Notes: generated by a model not told the origin, from the sequence alone. DNA of 64,000 bases from Streptomyces sp. NBC_00683 (GCF_036226745.1 NZ_CP109013.1:7998001-8062000), one strand, 5' to 3'; shown: positions 39,991-49,833, counted from the stretch's first letter. A program made the numbers and translations.

Positions 39991-42900
39991 TCAGGAGATC
40001 TGTTCCCCCACGGAGCCGGACCTCGCGCCGCGGGCCCGCTCGACCCTGAACGCGCCTTCGGGATAAGGGAGTTCCGCGGACAGCCCCGCGGCCCTGTCGA
40101 ACTCCTCCTCGGCCTCCCGCTCCAGGCCCAGCGTCATGAGGGCGGCGGCGTGCACCGTACGGGCGTCCGTCTCCGAAAGGCGTTCGCCGGCCCGCTCCGC
40201 GCGCACCGCTTCCTCGGCCGCGTACCGGGCCGCGCGCTCCGGCCGGCCCGACGCGAGCTCCGCCCATGCCCGCAGAGGGGCTGCACCTGGGCCGCCGCCA
40301 TGGGCCAGCAGCGCGAGCGCCTCGGCGGGGCGGCCTTCGTGCACCAGCATCTCCGCCGCCGCGGTCCGCACCTCGTGCACGGCCTGCTGGTCTCCCTGCG
40401 CCTCGGCCGCCTCGCCGGCGCGAGCAAGCAGCTCCGCCGCGCCACGCTCACCCGTCCTGGTCAGGACCCTGGCCAGGGCTGCCAGGGCGTACGGGGTACA
40501 CCACTCGGACCGCTCGCCCGTCTCGCTCACCGCGCCCCGGGCATGATCGGCAGCATCGGTGAACTCCCTGAGGAGTAGGTGGAGTTCGGCGAGATTGGCC
40601 CGCTCGAAAGCGACTGCGGTCGGATCCCCCGTGCGCTCGGCGAGCAGCAGCGCGCGCTGCCCCGTGGAGACGGCCTCGGCGAGCCGTCCGGAGCGGCGGG
40701 CGTGCTCCCGCTGCACGGAGAGAATCGTGACCATGAGCTCCTGATCGCCGTACGCCTCGGCGTGCGGCAGCGCCAGGTCGGCCGCCGGGCGCGCCTCCGC
40801 CAGTCTGCCCGCGAGTCCGAGGGAGGTGGCCTGCATGGCCAGCGCCCGGGCCAGCAGGCCGCGCCGTCCGTTGCCCGGCACCGCGTCGGCGGCCTGCTGT
40901 GCGGTACAGGCGCACAGATGCGCCTCCTCGTACCGCCCGGTGACGAACCTCAGGACCGCTGCCGCCAGATGGTGCGTGGCCGCGGTGAGTGCCGGGGTGC
41001 CGGGGCCCGGCGGGAACCGGCGGAGCAGTTCCTCGCCCTCGTCCGTGGAGCGGTACTTCACCAGCACCTCGGTGAGCCGCGCCGCGGCCAGCACCTGGCC
41101 GTGCACGTCGCCCCGCCGCACCATGTCCTCCAGTGCCTCCCGGAGCACCGCCGCCGCCTCCCGGTACCGGGCCATCCGGCGCAGCACAGCCCCCCTGTCG
41201 ATCCTGGCCTGCGCGGCGTCGGCGGCCAACGCGTCGAGGCGGGCGGTCAGTTCGATGTAGTACCGGTCCGCCGTGTCGTTCGCGCACAGCGCCGCGGCTC
41301 GCTCCGCCGCCTGCCGCAGATACTGCGTGGCGCGCGGGTCGTCGGCGCGCATCAGATGCGAGGCCAGCGTGTCGACCGCGTCGGGCCGGCGGCGCAGGAC
41401 CGCCTCCGCGTACGCCGAGTGCAGTTGCCTGCGGCGGGCCGCGGACAATCCGTCGTAGCAGGTCAGCCGCACCAGTGGGTGCCGGAAGACGAGCCCGGGC
41501 ATCGGTTGCCCGCCGACCACGACGTTCCGTTCCTCCAGGACCGAAGCCTGGACAGCCGCCTCCACGGCATCCGTCGCCTCGGCCGGCGAGAGCCGTGGAT
41601 GCAGCCCGTGCCCGGCGACATCCACCACCTCGGACAGGGCGGCGCCCCCGCCCGCCACCGAAATCGCCTCGACGACCCGGCGTGCCGCAGGCTCGAGCCG
41701 GGACAGCCGTGCGGCCACCAACTGCCGTACGCCCTCCGGGGCGCTGAGCTCGGCCGGGTCCGTCGACCCGTCGGCGGTGCGGGCCAGTTCCAGGGCGAAC
41801 AGGGGATTGCCGAGCGACAGTTCCCAGACCCGGTCGAGCCCGCTCCGGGCGCCCGCGTCCTCGGCGACCGCCAGGCACTCCGACCGTCCCAGCCTTCCCA
41901 ACTCAAGGGAATGGGCGAGCCCTTGGCGTACCAAGGAGTCCAGCGAGGCGCGTCGGGGATCCGTGCTCCCGATCTCCTCCGCGCGGTAGGTCACAGCGAA
42001 TCGCCAGTCCGTCCGCGTGGTCACCGCACGCCGGGCCAGATGGCTCAGCAGCTGGTACGACCCGGTGTCGGCGGCGTGCAGATCATCCAGGACCAGCAGG
42101 ACGGGGGTGGTCGCCGCGAGATCGCCCAGCAGTCCCGCCGCGGCCCGGAACAACCGGTCGCGCTCCTCCTCCGGGCTGCGCTCCGAACCTGCGCCGATCT
42201 GCCCCAACGAGGGGATCAGCGAGGCGAGTTCGGGATATTCGCCGCCGATCCTGGCCCGCTCGGCGGACGTCCGGTCGGCGAGCCAGGCATCCAGGGCCTC
42301 GACGAAAACGCCGTACGGGGTGTGTCCCTCGGCGTCGTGGCCCGCGCCCCACAGCACGGTCGTCCCGGCCTCCGCCGCCCGCCGGGCCGCCTCCGCCGTC
42401 AGTCGTGTCTTGCCCACCCCGGCCTCACCGCGGACCAGCCGCACCGGCGGCCCCCCGTCGGCCAGCAGAGCACCCAGCTCCTCGGACCGGCCGCGAAGCG
42501 GCGTCCCGGGCGGGGTGCGGATCGCGGCCGGGAGGACGGGCGCGGAAGTGGCGGGCAGCACTGTCGTGGCGGCGTCCAGCGCGAGCAGGTGCAACTGCTC
42601 CGTGGCGGGCCCGGGGCGGATGCCGAGTTCCGCGTCGAGCGCTTCCCGGCACAGGTGGTACTGGCGCACGGCCTGCCGGCGCAGTCCCTGGCGCAGATAG
42701 GCATCGATCAGGACCCGGTGGGCGCGCTCCTCGGCGGGCGCGGCGGCCAGGGCGCGCAGCGCCACCTCGGTGGCCAGCTCGGTCTCGCCCTCCGCGAGGT
42801 GGGCCTCTGCGAGTGCGAGCCGTACCCGGTCGCGGAGCGCGGACATCTCCTCGCGCCGGACCTCGGCCCACGTGGCGTACCGGTCCTCGGGCAGCAGCTC

Positions 42901-43383
42901 CCCGGTGAACGACGCGAGCGCGGTGGCCAGGGCGGCGGTCGACCCCCCGGCCAGCGCCCCCTCGGCGAGGGTCTCCGCGGCATCGGCGTCGATCACCACG
43001 GTCTGCGGATCGAGCCGCAGCAGCGAGCCCTCGCCGGTCAGATAGGACGAGGATGCGCGCGGGGCGAGCTCCGGCTCGATGGCGCGGCGGGCGGCGTGCA
43101 GGGCGACCCGCAGGCTGCCGAGCGCGGCCTGGGCATCGGAGTCCGGCCAGCAGATCTCCATGGCCTGCTCACGGTGGAGGCTGTGTCCGGGGGAGACGGC
43201 GAGAAGCTTGACCAGGGCCCGCGCGCTCGGGCGCGGCCATTTTCCGGCCAGGGGAGCGCCGCCGTCGCGCTCCACCCTGAACCCACCGAGGAGGTACACG
43301 CGGAGCAGTGGTGGTCTGTCCGGAGTGCTCGGTGCCGTTTCGTACGGTTGTGCTGCTGCCATGAGAGCAGCCACTTTAGCCAC
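39991..43383 (-). CDS. SARP/AfsR-like regulator with BTAD, ATPase and TPR-rich C-terminus
   Basis: About 1130 residues. An OmpR-like DNA-binding domain (LLGGFRVERDG, KWPRPSARALVKLL, about 27-125) is followed by a bacterial transcriptional activation domain (about 140-260), then an AAA/STAND ATPase with Walker A GEAGVGKTRL and Walker B VLLVLDDLHAAD. The remaining 600 residues are helical repeats of TPR type. Such proteins activate secondary metabolism or stress genes after nucleotide or ligand binding. The GTG at 43383 is the longest start; an ATG at 43362 is also plausible, and a hairpin sits directly upstream. No biosynthetic target is adjacent, so the regulon is unknown. Confidence 0.85.
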   Translation of the reverse strand: MAKVAALMAAAQPYETAPSTPDRPPLLRVYLLGGFRVERDGGAPLAGKWPRPSARALVKLLAVSPGHSLHREQAMEICWPDSDAQAALGSLRVALHAARRAIEPELAPRASSSYLTGEGSLLRLDPQTVVIDADAAETLAEGALAGGSTAALATALASFTGELLPEDRYATWAEVRREEMSALRDRVRLALAEAHLAEGETELATEVALRALAAAPAEERAHRVLIDAYLRQGLRRQAVRQYHLCREALDAELGIRPGPATEQLHLLALDAATTVLPATSAPVLPAAIRTPPGTPLRGRSEELGALLADGGPPVRLVRGEAGVGKTRLTAEAARRAAEAGTTVLWGAGHDAEGHTPYGVFVEALDAWLADRTSAERARIGGEYPELASLIPSLGQIGAGSERSPEEERDRLFRAAAGLLGDLAATTPVLLVLDDLHAADTGSYQLLSHLARRAVTTRTDWRFAVTYRAEEIGSTDPRRASLDSLVRQGLAHSLELGRLGRSECLAVAEDAGARSGLDRVWELSLGNPLFALELARTADGSTDPAELSAPEGVRQLVAARLSRLEPAARRVVEAISVAGGGAALSEVVDVAGHGLHPRLSPAEATDAVEAAVQASVLEERNVVVGGQPMPGLVFRHPLVRLTCYDGLSAARRRQLHSAYAEAVLRRRPDAVDTLASHLMRADDPRATQYLRQAAERAAALCANDTADRYYIELTARLDALAADAAQARIDRGAVLRRMARYREAAAVLREALEDMVRRGDVHGQVLAAARLTEVLVKYRSTDEGEELLRRFPPGPGTPALTAATHHLAAAVLRFVTGRYEEAHLCACTAQQAADAVPGNGRRGLLARALAMQATSLGLAGRLAEARPAADLALPHAEAYGDQELMVTILSVQREHARRSGRLAEAVSTGQRALLLAERTGDPTAVAFERANLAELHLLLREFTDAADHARGAVSETGERSEWCTPYALAALARVLTRTGERGAAELLARAGEAAEAQGDQQAVHEVRTAAAEMLVHEGRPAEALALLAHGGGPGAAPLRAWAELASGRPERAARYAAEEAVRAERAGERLSETDARTVHAAALMTLGLEREAEEEFDRAAGLSAELPYPEGAFRVERARGARSGSVGEQIS

Positions 43384-43417
43384 CGATACCGTGCCCTTCG
43401 TCAGGGCACGGTATCGG
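43383..43417. repeat. Inverted repeat over the SARP gene start
   Basis: A perfect 15-bp stem (43383-43397 with 43403-43417) around a 5-base loop. It touches the GTG start of the SARP gene, so it may act as an RNA hairpin sequestering the start, as an operator, or as a terminator for the facing gene. Confidence 0.6.
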
Positions 43418-43721
43418 CGGCGTGAACGGGGCAGGTCGGGAGCTTGTCAGCTTCGGGACGACCGGACCGTGCAGGCCATCGTCCGAGAGCCGGTGGCTGG
43501 CTCCCGAGAGGTCGATGTTCCAGGGTGAGGATCCGGTGGTCCGTGTTGCCCGCCGCGTAGGCCTGGCCCCTCCTGGCGGTGTCGAGAACGGTCGAGTCGA
43601 TCCCTCCAGGGCAGGTACGGGTGGCCTTCACCGGCCCCGTACGAGACGGGGCGTGCGCGGTGGAGGGCTTGTCCCGGGAAGCTGGGAACGGGCCGTTACC
43701 GGAGCACTACAGGCCGTGGAT
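43418..43721. other. Intergenic region, nothing recognised
   Basis: About 300 bases between the SARP gene and the membrane-protein gene, with no convincing gene or site by eye. Frames crossing it have poor protein character. Confidence 0.4.
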
Positions 43722-44168
43722 TCAGGTGTCCCGGAAGCCGAACGGCCGGGCCAGGACGGCCGCCAACGCCCCCAGTGCCGTCATACCGACCGCCACGGCC
43801 GAAGCGGCGAGCGCACCGTGGAAGAGGAGGACCGGGCCGGCGACAGCCCCGACGACCAGGGCTCCCTGGACGGACAGCGTGACCCAGCGGCTGTCGTCCT
43901 GTGTCCACCCCTGGATGCGCAGCCCGGCAAGGATCACGGCGATGAGCCAGAACTCCGCACCGAACAGCAGGCCTGTCTCTCCTGCGCTGCTACGGACGAG
44001 CGAGGCGTCGACGTACGACACGACCACGGCAGGCGGTGCGACGACTGCCGCTTTCCTGGCAGCAGTGATCACGGATGCCACGGCTTGACGGAATCGCGCG
44101 CCGGGCCCGGCCGCCTCGGCCGCGTGCTGCTCCGCCCCACTGCCGTCAGCGTCGGCCGTCTCCGTCAA
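43722..44168 (-). CDS. Small integral membrane protein of unknown function
   Basis: 148 residues with about four predicted helices (AVVAPPAVVVSYV, LFGAEFWLIAVILAGL, VTLSVQGALVVGAVAGPVLLF and ALAASAVAVGMTALGALAAVLA) after a charged, acidic N-terminus. The TTG at 44168 is preceded by GGAAGGGG. No family is recognised. It is separate from neighbours on the other strand. Confidence 0.6.
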   Translation of the reverse strand: MTETADADGSGAEQHAAEAAGPGARFRQAVASVITAARKAAVVAPPAVVVSYVDASLVRSSAGETGLLFGAEFWLIAVILAGLRIQGWTQDDSRWVTLSVQGALVVGAVAGPVLLFHGALAASAVAVGMTALGALAAVLARPFGFRDT

Positions 44169-44512
44169 CTGCTGCCCCTTCCGTCCCGGTTGCGCCCTGC
44201 GGCCGGTGTGACGACACGCTCGTCATGTACCGATGGACGCAGCGGAGGGGCGGCTGGTTCGCCTTGTCGCGGCTCTGCGCCGGAGTCGCCGCGGGAGGCC
44301 GCCGAGCACCGTGGGAGACCGGTGTGCGGCGTCGCATGTCCGCCAGCAGGACAGGCTGTCCGGGGTGTCGAACATCGTTCGCAATTTCAGCGCGAGTCAT
44401 TGACGCCGGGTTGCCCCGCGCCTACGGTCCCGTCCGAAGTGACGGGCGGGATTCGACATATCGAACACGTGGCCCGAAGCGAACGACCCGTACCCCTCAG
44501 AGACGAGCCGCC
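44169..44512. other. Promoter region of the sugar ABC operon
   Basis: About 340 bases before the binding-protein gene. Apart from a dyad at 44452-44465, nothing is recognised. Confidence 0.4.
44452..44465. promoter_or_regulatory. Candidate operator TTCGA-CATA-TCGAA
   Basis: A 5-4-5 perfect dyad 47 bases before the binding-protein start. It could bind an IclR-, ROK- or LacI-type sugar regulator. No regulator gene is adjacent. Confidence 0.45.
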
Positions 44513-45853
44513 ATGCACCCACACCACCCCAGTCGGCGCCGAGCCCTCGCAGGCGGAATCGGCGCCCTTGCGGCCGCCGGAGCCCTGGGCTCCCTGTCAG
44601 GTTGCGCCGCGCCCGCCACCGCGGCCGGGCCGGGGCAGACCCGGCTGCGGTTCTGGCATCTCTTCGGCGGCGGCGACGGCGTCAACATGGCGGGAATGCT
44701 CGACGACTTCCGCACCGAACACCCGGACATAGCCCTGGAGGCCGCGACCCTGCAGTGGGGTGCGCCGTACTACACGAAGCTCGGCATGGCCGGCGCCGGA
44801 GGCAGGGCACCCGAACTGGCAGTACTGCACCTCGCGCGGCTCGCAGGCTTCGCCCCCGGCAGACTCGTCGACCCCTTCGACCTCGATCTGCTGGCCGAAC
44901 ACGGGGTGGAGGAAAAGGACTTCCCGCCGGAGATCTGGAGCCGCGGCCGGGCGGGCGGCAAGCAGTACGCCGTGCCGTTCGACACCCACCCCTTCGTCCT
45001 CTACTACCAGACCGAGGTGTGCGAGAAGGCCGGGCTCATGTCGGGCGGCCGGCTCAAGCCGATCAGCGGCGCCGAGGAGTTCGCCGACGCGCTGCGCGCC
45101 GCGAAGAAGGTGACCGGACAGCCGGGCCTGGTGACGGAGACGCTCGGCCCCGACTGCATCACCCCCTGGCGCCTCTTCTCCACGTTCTACGCGCAGACCG
45201 GTGGCAAGGTCCTGTCGGAGGACGGCAAGCGCCTCGCGCTGGACGACGCCAAGGCCCTGGGCGTACTGGAGTACATGGCGGCCCTCTCCGAGGAGGGGCT
45301 GATGGTGCGCCGGTGCGACTACGGCGCCTCCGTGGGCATCTTCAACGCCGGGAAGACCGCCTTCCACCTCAACGGCGAGTGGGAGATCACCACCTTCCGG
45401 ACGGCCGGGATCCCCTTCTCCATGACCCGCGTGCCCGCGCTCTTCGGCAGTGCCGCCGCGCAGGCCGACTGCCACTCCTTCGTCCTGCCGCACCAGAACG
45501 ACCGCGGCGGCGCGACCAACGAGGCGGCGCACGCCCTCGTCGCCTGGATGCTCAAGAACTCCGTCGCGTGGGCCGAGGGCGGCCATGTGCCCGCCTATCT
45601 CCCGGTGCTCGACGATCCGGCGTACCTGGAGCTGAAGCCCCAGTCCGAGTACCGGGACGTGATCGACGAGGTGGCGCTGGACGAGCCCGCCTGGTTCGCC
45701 GGCTCCGCCTCCCGTATGTGGATCGAGCTCGGCGCGGTGCTCTCCGGTGTGCTCACCGGGTCCCGGACCCCGCGCGGTGCGCTGACCGAGTGCAAGGCCC
45801 GCCTGAGAACTCTCCTCGACACCCGCAACCCCCTTCCGGGAGCCGCGTCATGA
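44513..45853 (+). CDS. Sugar ABC transporter substrate-binding lipoprotein (family 1)
   Basis: 446 residues. Twin Arg (SRRRALAGG) and a lipobox L-S-G-C mark a Tat-exported, lipid-anchored protein. LRFWHLFGGGDG and FRTEHPDIALE are typical of extracellular solute-binding family 1, which captures oligosaccharides. The stop overlaps the first permease start by ATGA. The solute is unknown; a plant-derived oligosaccharide is possible given the lyase in the window. Confidence 0.88.
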   Translation: MHPHHPSRRRALAGGIGALAAAGALGSLSGCAAPATAAGPGQTRLRFWHLFGGGDGVNMAGMLDDFRTEHPDIALEAATLQWGAPYYTKLGMAGAGGRAPELAVLHLARLAGFAPGRLVDPFDLDLLAEHGVEEKDFPPEIWSRGRAGGKQYAVPFDTHPFVLYYQTEVCEKAGLMSGGRLKPISGAEEFADALRAAKKVTGQPGLVTETLGPDCITPWRLFSTFYAQTGGKVLSEDGKRLALDDAKALGVLEYMAALSEEGLMVRRCDYGASVGIFNAGKTAFHLNGEWEITTFRTAGIPFSMTRVPALFGSAAAQADCHSFVLPHQNDRGGATNEAAHALVAWMLKNSVAWAEGGHVPAYLPVLDDPAYLELKPQSEYRDVIDEVALDEPAWFAGSASRMWIELGAVLSGVLTGSRTPRGALTECKARLRTLLDTRNPLPGAAS

Positions 45854-46809
45854 CCTCCACCACCGCGGCGGCACCGCCACCCGTGACGAAGCCGGCGGAC
45901 GTCGTCCGCCCCACGGCCCGTTCCGTGGACAGGAAATGGACCGAGCACGGTCTGGTCTTCATCGCCCCGTTCCTGCTCGTGTACGGCATGTTCCTGGTCT
46001 GGCCGCTGATATCAGGCGTTGGCATGAGCCTGACCAGCGATAACATCACCGGCTCCGGAGGGGAGTTCGTCGGTCTCGACAACTATGCGGAGGCCCTGGG
46101 CGACCCCGAGGTGTGGTCCTCGCTCTGGAACACCGTCTGGTTCACCGTCCTGTCCACCGTCCCGCTCGTCCTGGTGGGGCTGGGCCTTGCGCTGCTCGCC
46201 CATCAGCTGCGTGTGGTGCAGTGGCTGTGGCGGCTGAGCTGGTTCGCCCCGTTCCTCCTGCCGTCCGGAGTCGTCTGCCTGCTCTTCGGGCAGATGATCT
46301 TTCCCTCCGGCTTCGGCCTCGCCGACCAGATGCTCGCCTCCGTCGGCCTGGAGCCGGGCATCGGATGGCTGAGCGACGAGCGTTACGCGATGCTCTCCGT
46401 CGTGGCCACCACCCTGTGGTGGACCGTGGGCTTCAACTTCCTGCTGTACCTCGCCGCTCTGCAGGCCATCCCGGCCCATCTGTACGAGGCCGCCGAGCTG
46501 GACGGAGCGGGCGGCAGGCACCAGCTGTGGCACATCACCATGCCGATGCTCCGCCGGACCACAGGACTCCTCGTGGTCCTCCAGGTACTCGCCTCGCTGA
46601 AGATCTTCGATCAGATCTACCTCATGACCGGCGGCGGTCCCGACGACTCCACCCGGCCGATCCTGCAGTACGTCTACCAACAGGGCTTCACCGGTTACCG
46701 CATCGGCTACGCCTCGGCCGTCTCCTACATCTTCTTCGCCCTGATCCTGACCGTCTCCCTGGTGCAGCCGCTGCTGTCCCGGCGCCGAGCTGAGGAGGCC
46801 GCAAAGTGA
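45850..46809 (+). CDS. Sugar ABC transporter permease (MalF/LacF type)
   Basis: 319 residues with six predicted helices. LVFIAPFLLVYGMFLVWPL opens the first helix, and the EAA loop is YEAAELDGAGGRHQLWHITMP. It forms the membrane channel with the next protein. Start and stop overlap neighbours (ATGA, GTGA), so stoichiometry is coupled. Confidence 0.9.
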   Translation: MTSTTAAAPPPVTKPADVVRPTARSVDRKWTEHGLVFIAPFLLVYGMFLVWPLISGVGMSLTSDNITGSGGEFVGLDNYAEALGDPEVWSSLWNTVWFTVLSTVPLVLVGLGLALLAHQLRVVQWLWRLSWFAPFLLPSGVVCLLFGQMIFPSGFGLADQMLASVGLEPGIGWLSDERYAMLSVVATTLWWTVGFNFLLYLAALQAIPAHLYEAAELDGAGGRHQLWHITMPMLRRTTGLLVVLQVLASLKIFDQIYLMTGGGPDDSTRPILQYVYQQGFTGYRIGYASAVSYIFFALILTVSLVQPLLSRRRAEEAAK

Positions 46810-47705
46810 GCGGTTCCGTCACCGTCAGAACCCGTCGCGTACCCCGGAGCGAGCAGCCGGGCGGATCCGGGGGCCGGCGCCCGCGCTGGACACCCGCCAG
46901 GGTCGTCCTGCTCGTCATGGCCCTGGTCCTCGCGGTGGCCTGGCTCGTCCCGCTCGCCTGGGCCGTCGCCACCTCCCTGAAGCCGGAGGCGGAGACGACC
47001 GGGACGCCGCTCGAGTGGATCGGTTCGCGCATCACGTTCGACGCGTACTCCAAGGTCTGGGAATCCGGCGAACTGATGCGCTGGCTCATGAACTCGGCGT
47101 ACATCTCGCTCATGACGACCGTGCTGACCGTGCTGACCTGCGCGATGGCCGCGTACGGATTCACCCGTACCGAATTCCGCGGACGCAGACTGCTCTACGG
47201 GCTGGTGCTCGCCGGCATCATGGTGCCGCCGCAGGTGCTCATCGCGCCGCTGTTCCAGGAGATGGTGCAGCTCGGCCTCGTCGACACCTACTGGGGCGTG
47301 ATCCTGCCCCAGGTCGCGGTGCCCGCGATGGTGTTCATCCTGGTGAAGTTCTTCGAAGGCGTACCGAGAGAGCTGGAGGAGGCGGCCTTCGTCGACGGCG
47401 CCGGACGCTGGCGGGTGTTCTGGACGATCGTGATCCCGCTGTCGCGGCCGGTGCTGGCCGCCGTGGCGATCTTCACCTTCATCTCCACCTGGAACAACTT
47501 CCTCTGGCCGTTCCTCGTCACCACCGACCCGAACGGCATGACCCTGCCCGTCGGCCTCGTCAACGTCCAGTCGTCGTTCGGGGTGCGGTACGCACAGATC
47601 ATGGCGGCGCTCGTGATCGCCGGGCTGCCGCTCCTGATCGTCTTCGCGCTCTTCCAGCGGCAGATCGTGCGCGGTATCGCGCACACCGGTCTGGGCGGCC
47701 AGTAG
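46806..47705 (+). CDS. Sugar ABC transporter permease (MalG/LacG type)
   Basis: 299 residues, six helices, with the EAA loop LEEAAFVDGAGRWRVFWTIVIPLSRP. No ATPase gene follows; in Streptomyces such importers share MsiK, encoded elsewhere, and that is assumed here. GTG start at 46806 overlaps the previous stop. A strong hairpin follows. Confidence 0.9.
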   Translation: MSGSVTVRTRRVPRSEQPGGSGGRRPRWTPARVVLLVMALVLAVAWLVPLAWAVATSLKPEAETTGTPLEWIGSRITFDAYSKVWESGELMRWLMNSAYISLMTTVLTVLTCAMAAYGFTRTEFRGRRLLYGLVLAGIMVPPQVLIAPLFQEMVQLGLVDTYWGVILPQVAVPAMVFILVKFFEGVPRELEEAAFVDGAGRWRVFWTIVIPLSRPVLAAVAIFTFISTWNNFLWPFLVTTDPNGMTLPVGLVNVQSSFGVRYAQIMAALVIAGLPLLIVFALFQRQIVRGIAHTGLGGQ

Positions 47706-47720
47706 GGGCCGCACGAGGCG

Positions 47721-47751
47721 GTACGGCCGGGCGGCCCGCGCCCGGCCGTAC
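47721..47751. terminator. Bidirectional hairpin between sugar permease and UbiA genes
   Basis: A perfect 13-bp stem (GTACGGCCGGGCG and its complement) with a 5-base loop in the 67-base gap between converging genes. Confidence 0.8.
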
Positions 47752-47772
47752 GCCCGCGAGTGCGGCGGACCG

Positions 47773-48642
47773 TCAAGCGATGGACGTACCCCGCATCAAC
47801 AGCAGCGCCACGTCCACCGACGCCGCGGCCACCGCCCCCGTGAGGGCCGCCTTGCGCCAGGTGCGCCGGGGCACGAACCCCGCGAACGCCGTCGGCACCA
47901 CCGCCGCCAGCGCGAGCGCTCCCCACCAGCCGGGCGGTCCCGCGGGCCCCAGGACGAGCACCGCCGTCGCCGCCACCAGGGGTACGGGGAGCAGCATCCG
48001 GGTACGGGAGGCGCCCAGCCGCTGGGGCAGGCCGCGACTGCCGACCGCCAGATCCCCGTCGATGTCCGGGAGCACATCGCCCAGATGGGCCCCGACACCC
48101 AGCAGGGCCCCGGCTGTCACGACCCACCAGGCGGGCCAGGGGTGACCGGGCATGTTCAGGGCGACCAGGACGGGCAGGCCGCCGAAGCCGATCACGTACG
48201 GAAGCCACGAGAGCGCCGTCGTCTTGAGCTTCAGGTTGTACATCCACGCCGCCGCGACACCGGCGAGGTGCACCGCACCGGCGACAGGGCCGCACGCCAG
48301 CGACAGCGCCCCGCACAGCAGCAACGCGGCGGACGCCGCCTGCCACACGGTGCTCCGTGACACCACGCCGTCGGCCACCGGTTTCCCGCGGCGCCCGGCG
48401 GCCGCGTCGCGCCGGGCGTCGAAGGCGTCGTTGCACCAGCCCACCGAGAGCTGGCCCGTCAGTACGGCCCCGCCGACCAGGACGCAGCGGGCTCCCCCGA
48501 GCCCGGAGCTGACGGACAGTGCGACGACGAGGACGGTCACCGCGGCCACCGGGCCCGGATGGCAGGAGAGCGCCAGCCCCACCGCGGGGCGGGGCGGCCG
48601 CGTCACGGACTCGTACACCTGTGGCCGGTCAGTGGTGTCCAC
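47773..48642 (-). CDS. UbiA-family membrane prenyltransferase
   Basis: 289 residues with about eight helices. The two Asp-rich motifs that bind Mg-prenyl diphosphate are N-D-A-F-D-A-R-R-D (about residue 70) and D-V-L-P-D-I-D-G-D. It would attach a prenyl chain to an aromatic or lipid-like acceptor in the membrane. GTG at 48642 is the annotated start, without a clear ribosome site; a start a few codons later is possible. It diverges by 119 bases from the type III polyketide synthase, whose phenolic product would be a natural acceptor. That link is inferred. Confidence 0.85.
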   Translation of the reverse strand: MDTTDRPQVYESVTRPPRPAVGLALSCHPGPVAAVTVLVVALSVSSGLGGARCVLVGGAVLTGQLSVGWCNDAFDARRDAAAGRRGKPVADGVVSRSTVWQAASAALLLCGALSLACGPVAGAVHLAGVAAAWMYNLKLKTTALSWLPYVIGFGGLPVLVALNMPGHPWPAWWVVTAGALLGVGAHLGDVLPDIDGDLAVGSRGLPQRLGASRTRMLLPVPLVAATAVLVLGPAGPPGWWGALALAAVVPTAFAGFVPRRTWRKAALTGAVAAASVDVALLLMRGTSIA

Positions 48643-48761
48643 GAGGGGATCGTAAGGACTCCGGATCTCACGAACACGCCAGCCGCGCGTCGGATTTGCA
48701 GGGTTTCACCCCGTTATATGGGCAGGATGAGGGCCATGACCTCTCCGAAGCAGGGGCCAGG

Positions 48762-49820
48762 ATGACCCGGATCGCAGCCGTTCACGGGGTCCTGCCACCG
48801 CACCGCCACACCCAGCGGGCGGTCACCGACATGGTGGCGCGCACCTGCCTGCCCGCGGGGGCCGACCGCCGCGTCCTGGACCGGATCCACGAGAACGCCC
48901 GGGTCCGCACCCGGAACATGGTTCTGCCACTGGAGCGCTACGGCGAACTGGACGGTTTCGGGGCGGCCAACGACGTGTTCATCGGCGCCGCGGTCGACCT
49001 GGGCGGTCAGGCGGTGCGCGGGGCCCTGCGGGCGGCGGGGCTGCGGCCCGCCGACGTGGACCTGCTGATGTTCACCTCCGTCACGGGAGTGGCGGCTCCC
49101 TCCATCGACGCCCGGCTCGTCGGGCGACTCGGTCTGCGGCCCGACGTGAAACGGCTCCCCGTCTTCGGCCTGGGCTGCGTCGCCGGAGCCGCAGGGGTGG
49201 CCCGGCTGCACGACTACCTGCTCGGCAGGCCCGGTCAGGTGGCCGTACTGCTGTCGGTCGAGCTCTGCTCCCTCACCTTCCAGCGGGGCGACCCGACGCC
49301 CGCCAACCTGGTCGCCACCGCGTTGTTCGGCGACGGTGCGGCGGCCGTCGTCGCAGTCGGCGGCGAGCACCGCGCCTCGGCCGACGGACCCGAGGTGATC
49401 GACACCCGCAGCCGTCTGTACCCCGACACCGAACGCGTGATGGGCTGGGACATCCGGAGCTCCGGCTTCAAGGTGGTGCTCGATCCGGCGGTCCCCGACG
49501 TCGTACGCCGGTATCTCGCCGACGACGTCCGCGGGTTCCTGGCGGAACACGGGATGAAGCCGAAGGACATCGCCCACTGGGTGTGCCACCCCGGCGGCCC
49601 CAAGGTCCTGGAAGCCGTCTCCGACGTGCTCGAACTCCCCGAGGGCGCACTCGACGTCACCTGGCGTTCGCTGGCCGACGTGGGCAACCTGTCGTCCTCC
49701 TCCGTGCTGCACGTCCTGAGGGACACGATGCGGCAGAGGCGGCCCGAGCCCGGCACGCCCGGTCTGCTGATGGCCATGGGCCCCGGCTTCTGCTGCGAAC
49801 TGGTGCTGCTGCGTTGGTAG
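48762..49820 (+). CDS. Type III polyketide synthase
   Basis: 352 residues, the usual length. Condenses an acyl-CoA starter with malonyl-CoA units to a pyrone, resorcinol or quinone-like phenol. The catalytic triad is visible: Cys in FGLGCVAGA, His in HPGGPKV and Asn in VGNLSSSS; MGPGFCCEL near the end resembles the GFGPG loop. ATG at 48762 follows CAGGGGCCAGG. The two following genes match the srsB/srsC arrangement of Streptomyces griseus phenolic-lipid synthesis, so an alkylresorcinol is the leading guess; tetrahydroxynaphthalene is an alternative. Confidence 0.88.
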   Translation: MTRIAAVHGVLPPHRHTQRAVTDMVARTCLPAGADRRVLDRIHENARVRTRNMVLPLERYGELDGFGAANDVFIGAAVDLGGQAVRGALRAAGLRPADVDLLMFTSVTGVAAPSIDARLVGRLGLRPDVKRLPVFGLGCVAGAAGVARLHDYLLGRPGQVAVLLSVELCSLTFQRGDPTPANLVATALFGDGAAAVVAVGGEHRASADGPEVIDTRSRLYPDTERVMGWDIRSSGFKVVLDPAVPDVVRRYLADDVRGFLAEHGMKPKDIAHWVCHPGGPKVLEAVSDVLELPEGALDVTWRSLADVGNLSSSSVLHVLRDTMRQRRPEPGTPGLLMAMGPGFCCELVLLRW

Positions 49821-49833
49821 TCGGGAGGAACGC

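Noticed and set aside
40579..43425. A 948-codon frame on the plus strand
   Set aside because: It is antisense to the SARP regulator, is rich in Arg, Gly, Pro and Gln, and has no recognisable motifs.
43401..43631. Possible decayed transposase between the SARP and membrane-protein genes
   Set aside because: No DDE motif, inverted repeats or target duplication could be seen. The frame has shadow composition.
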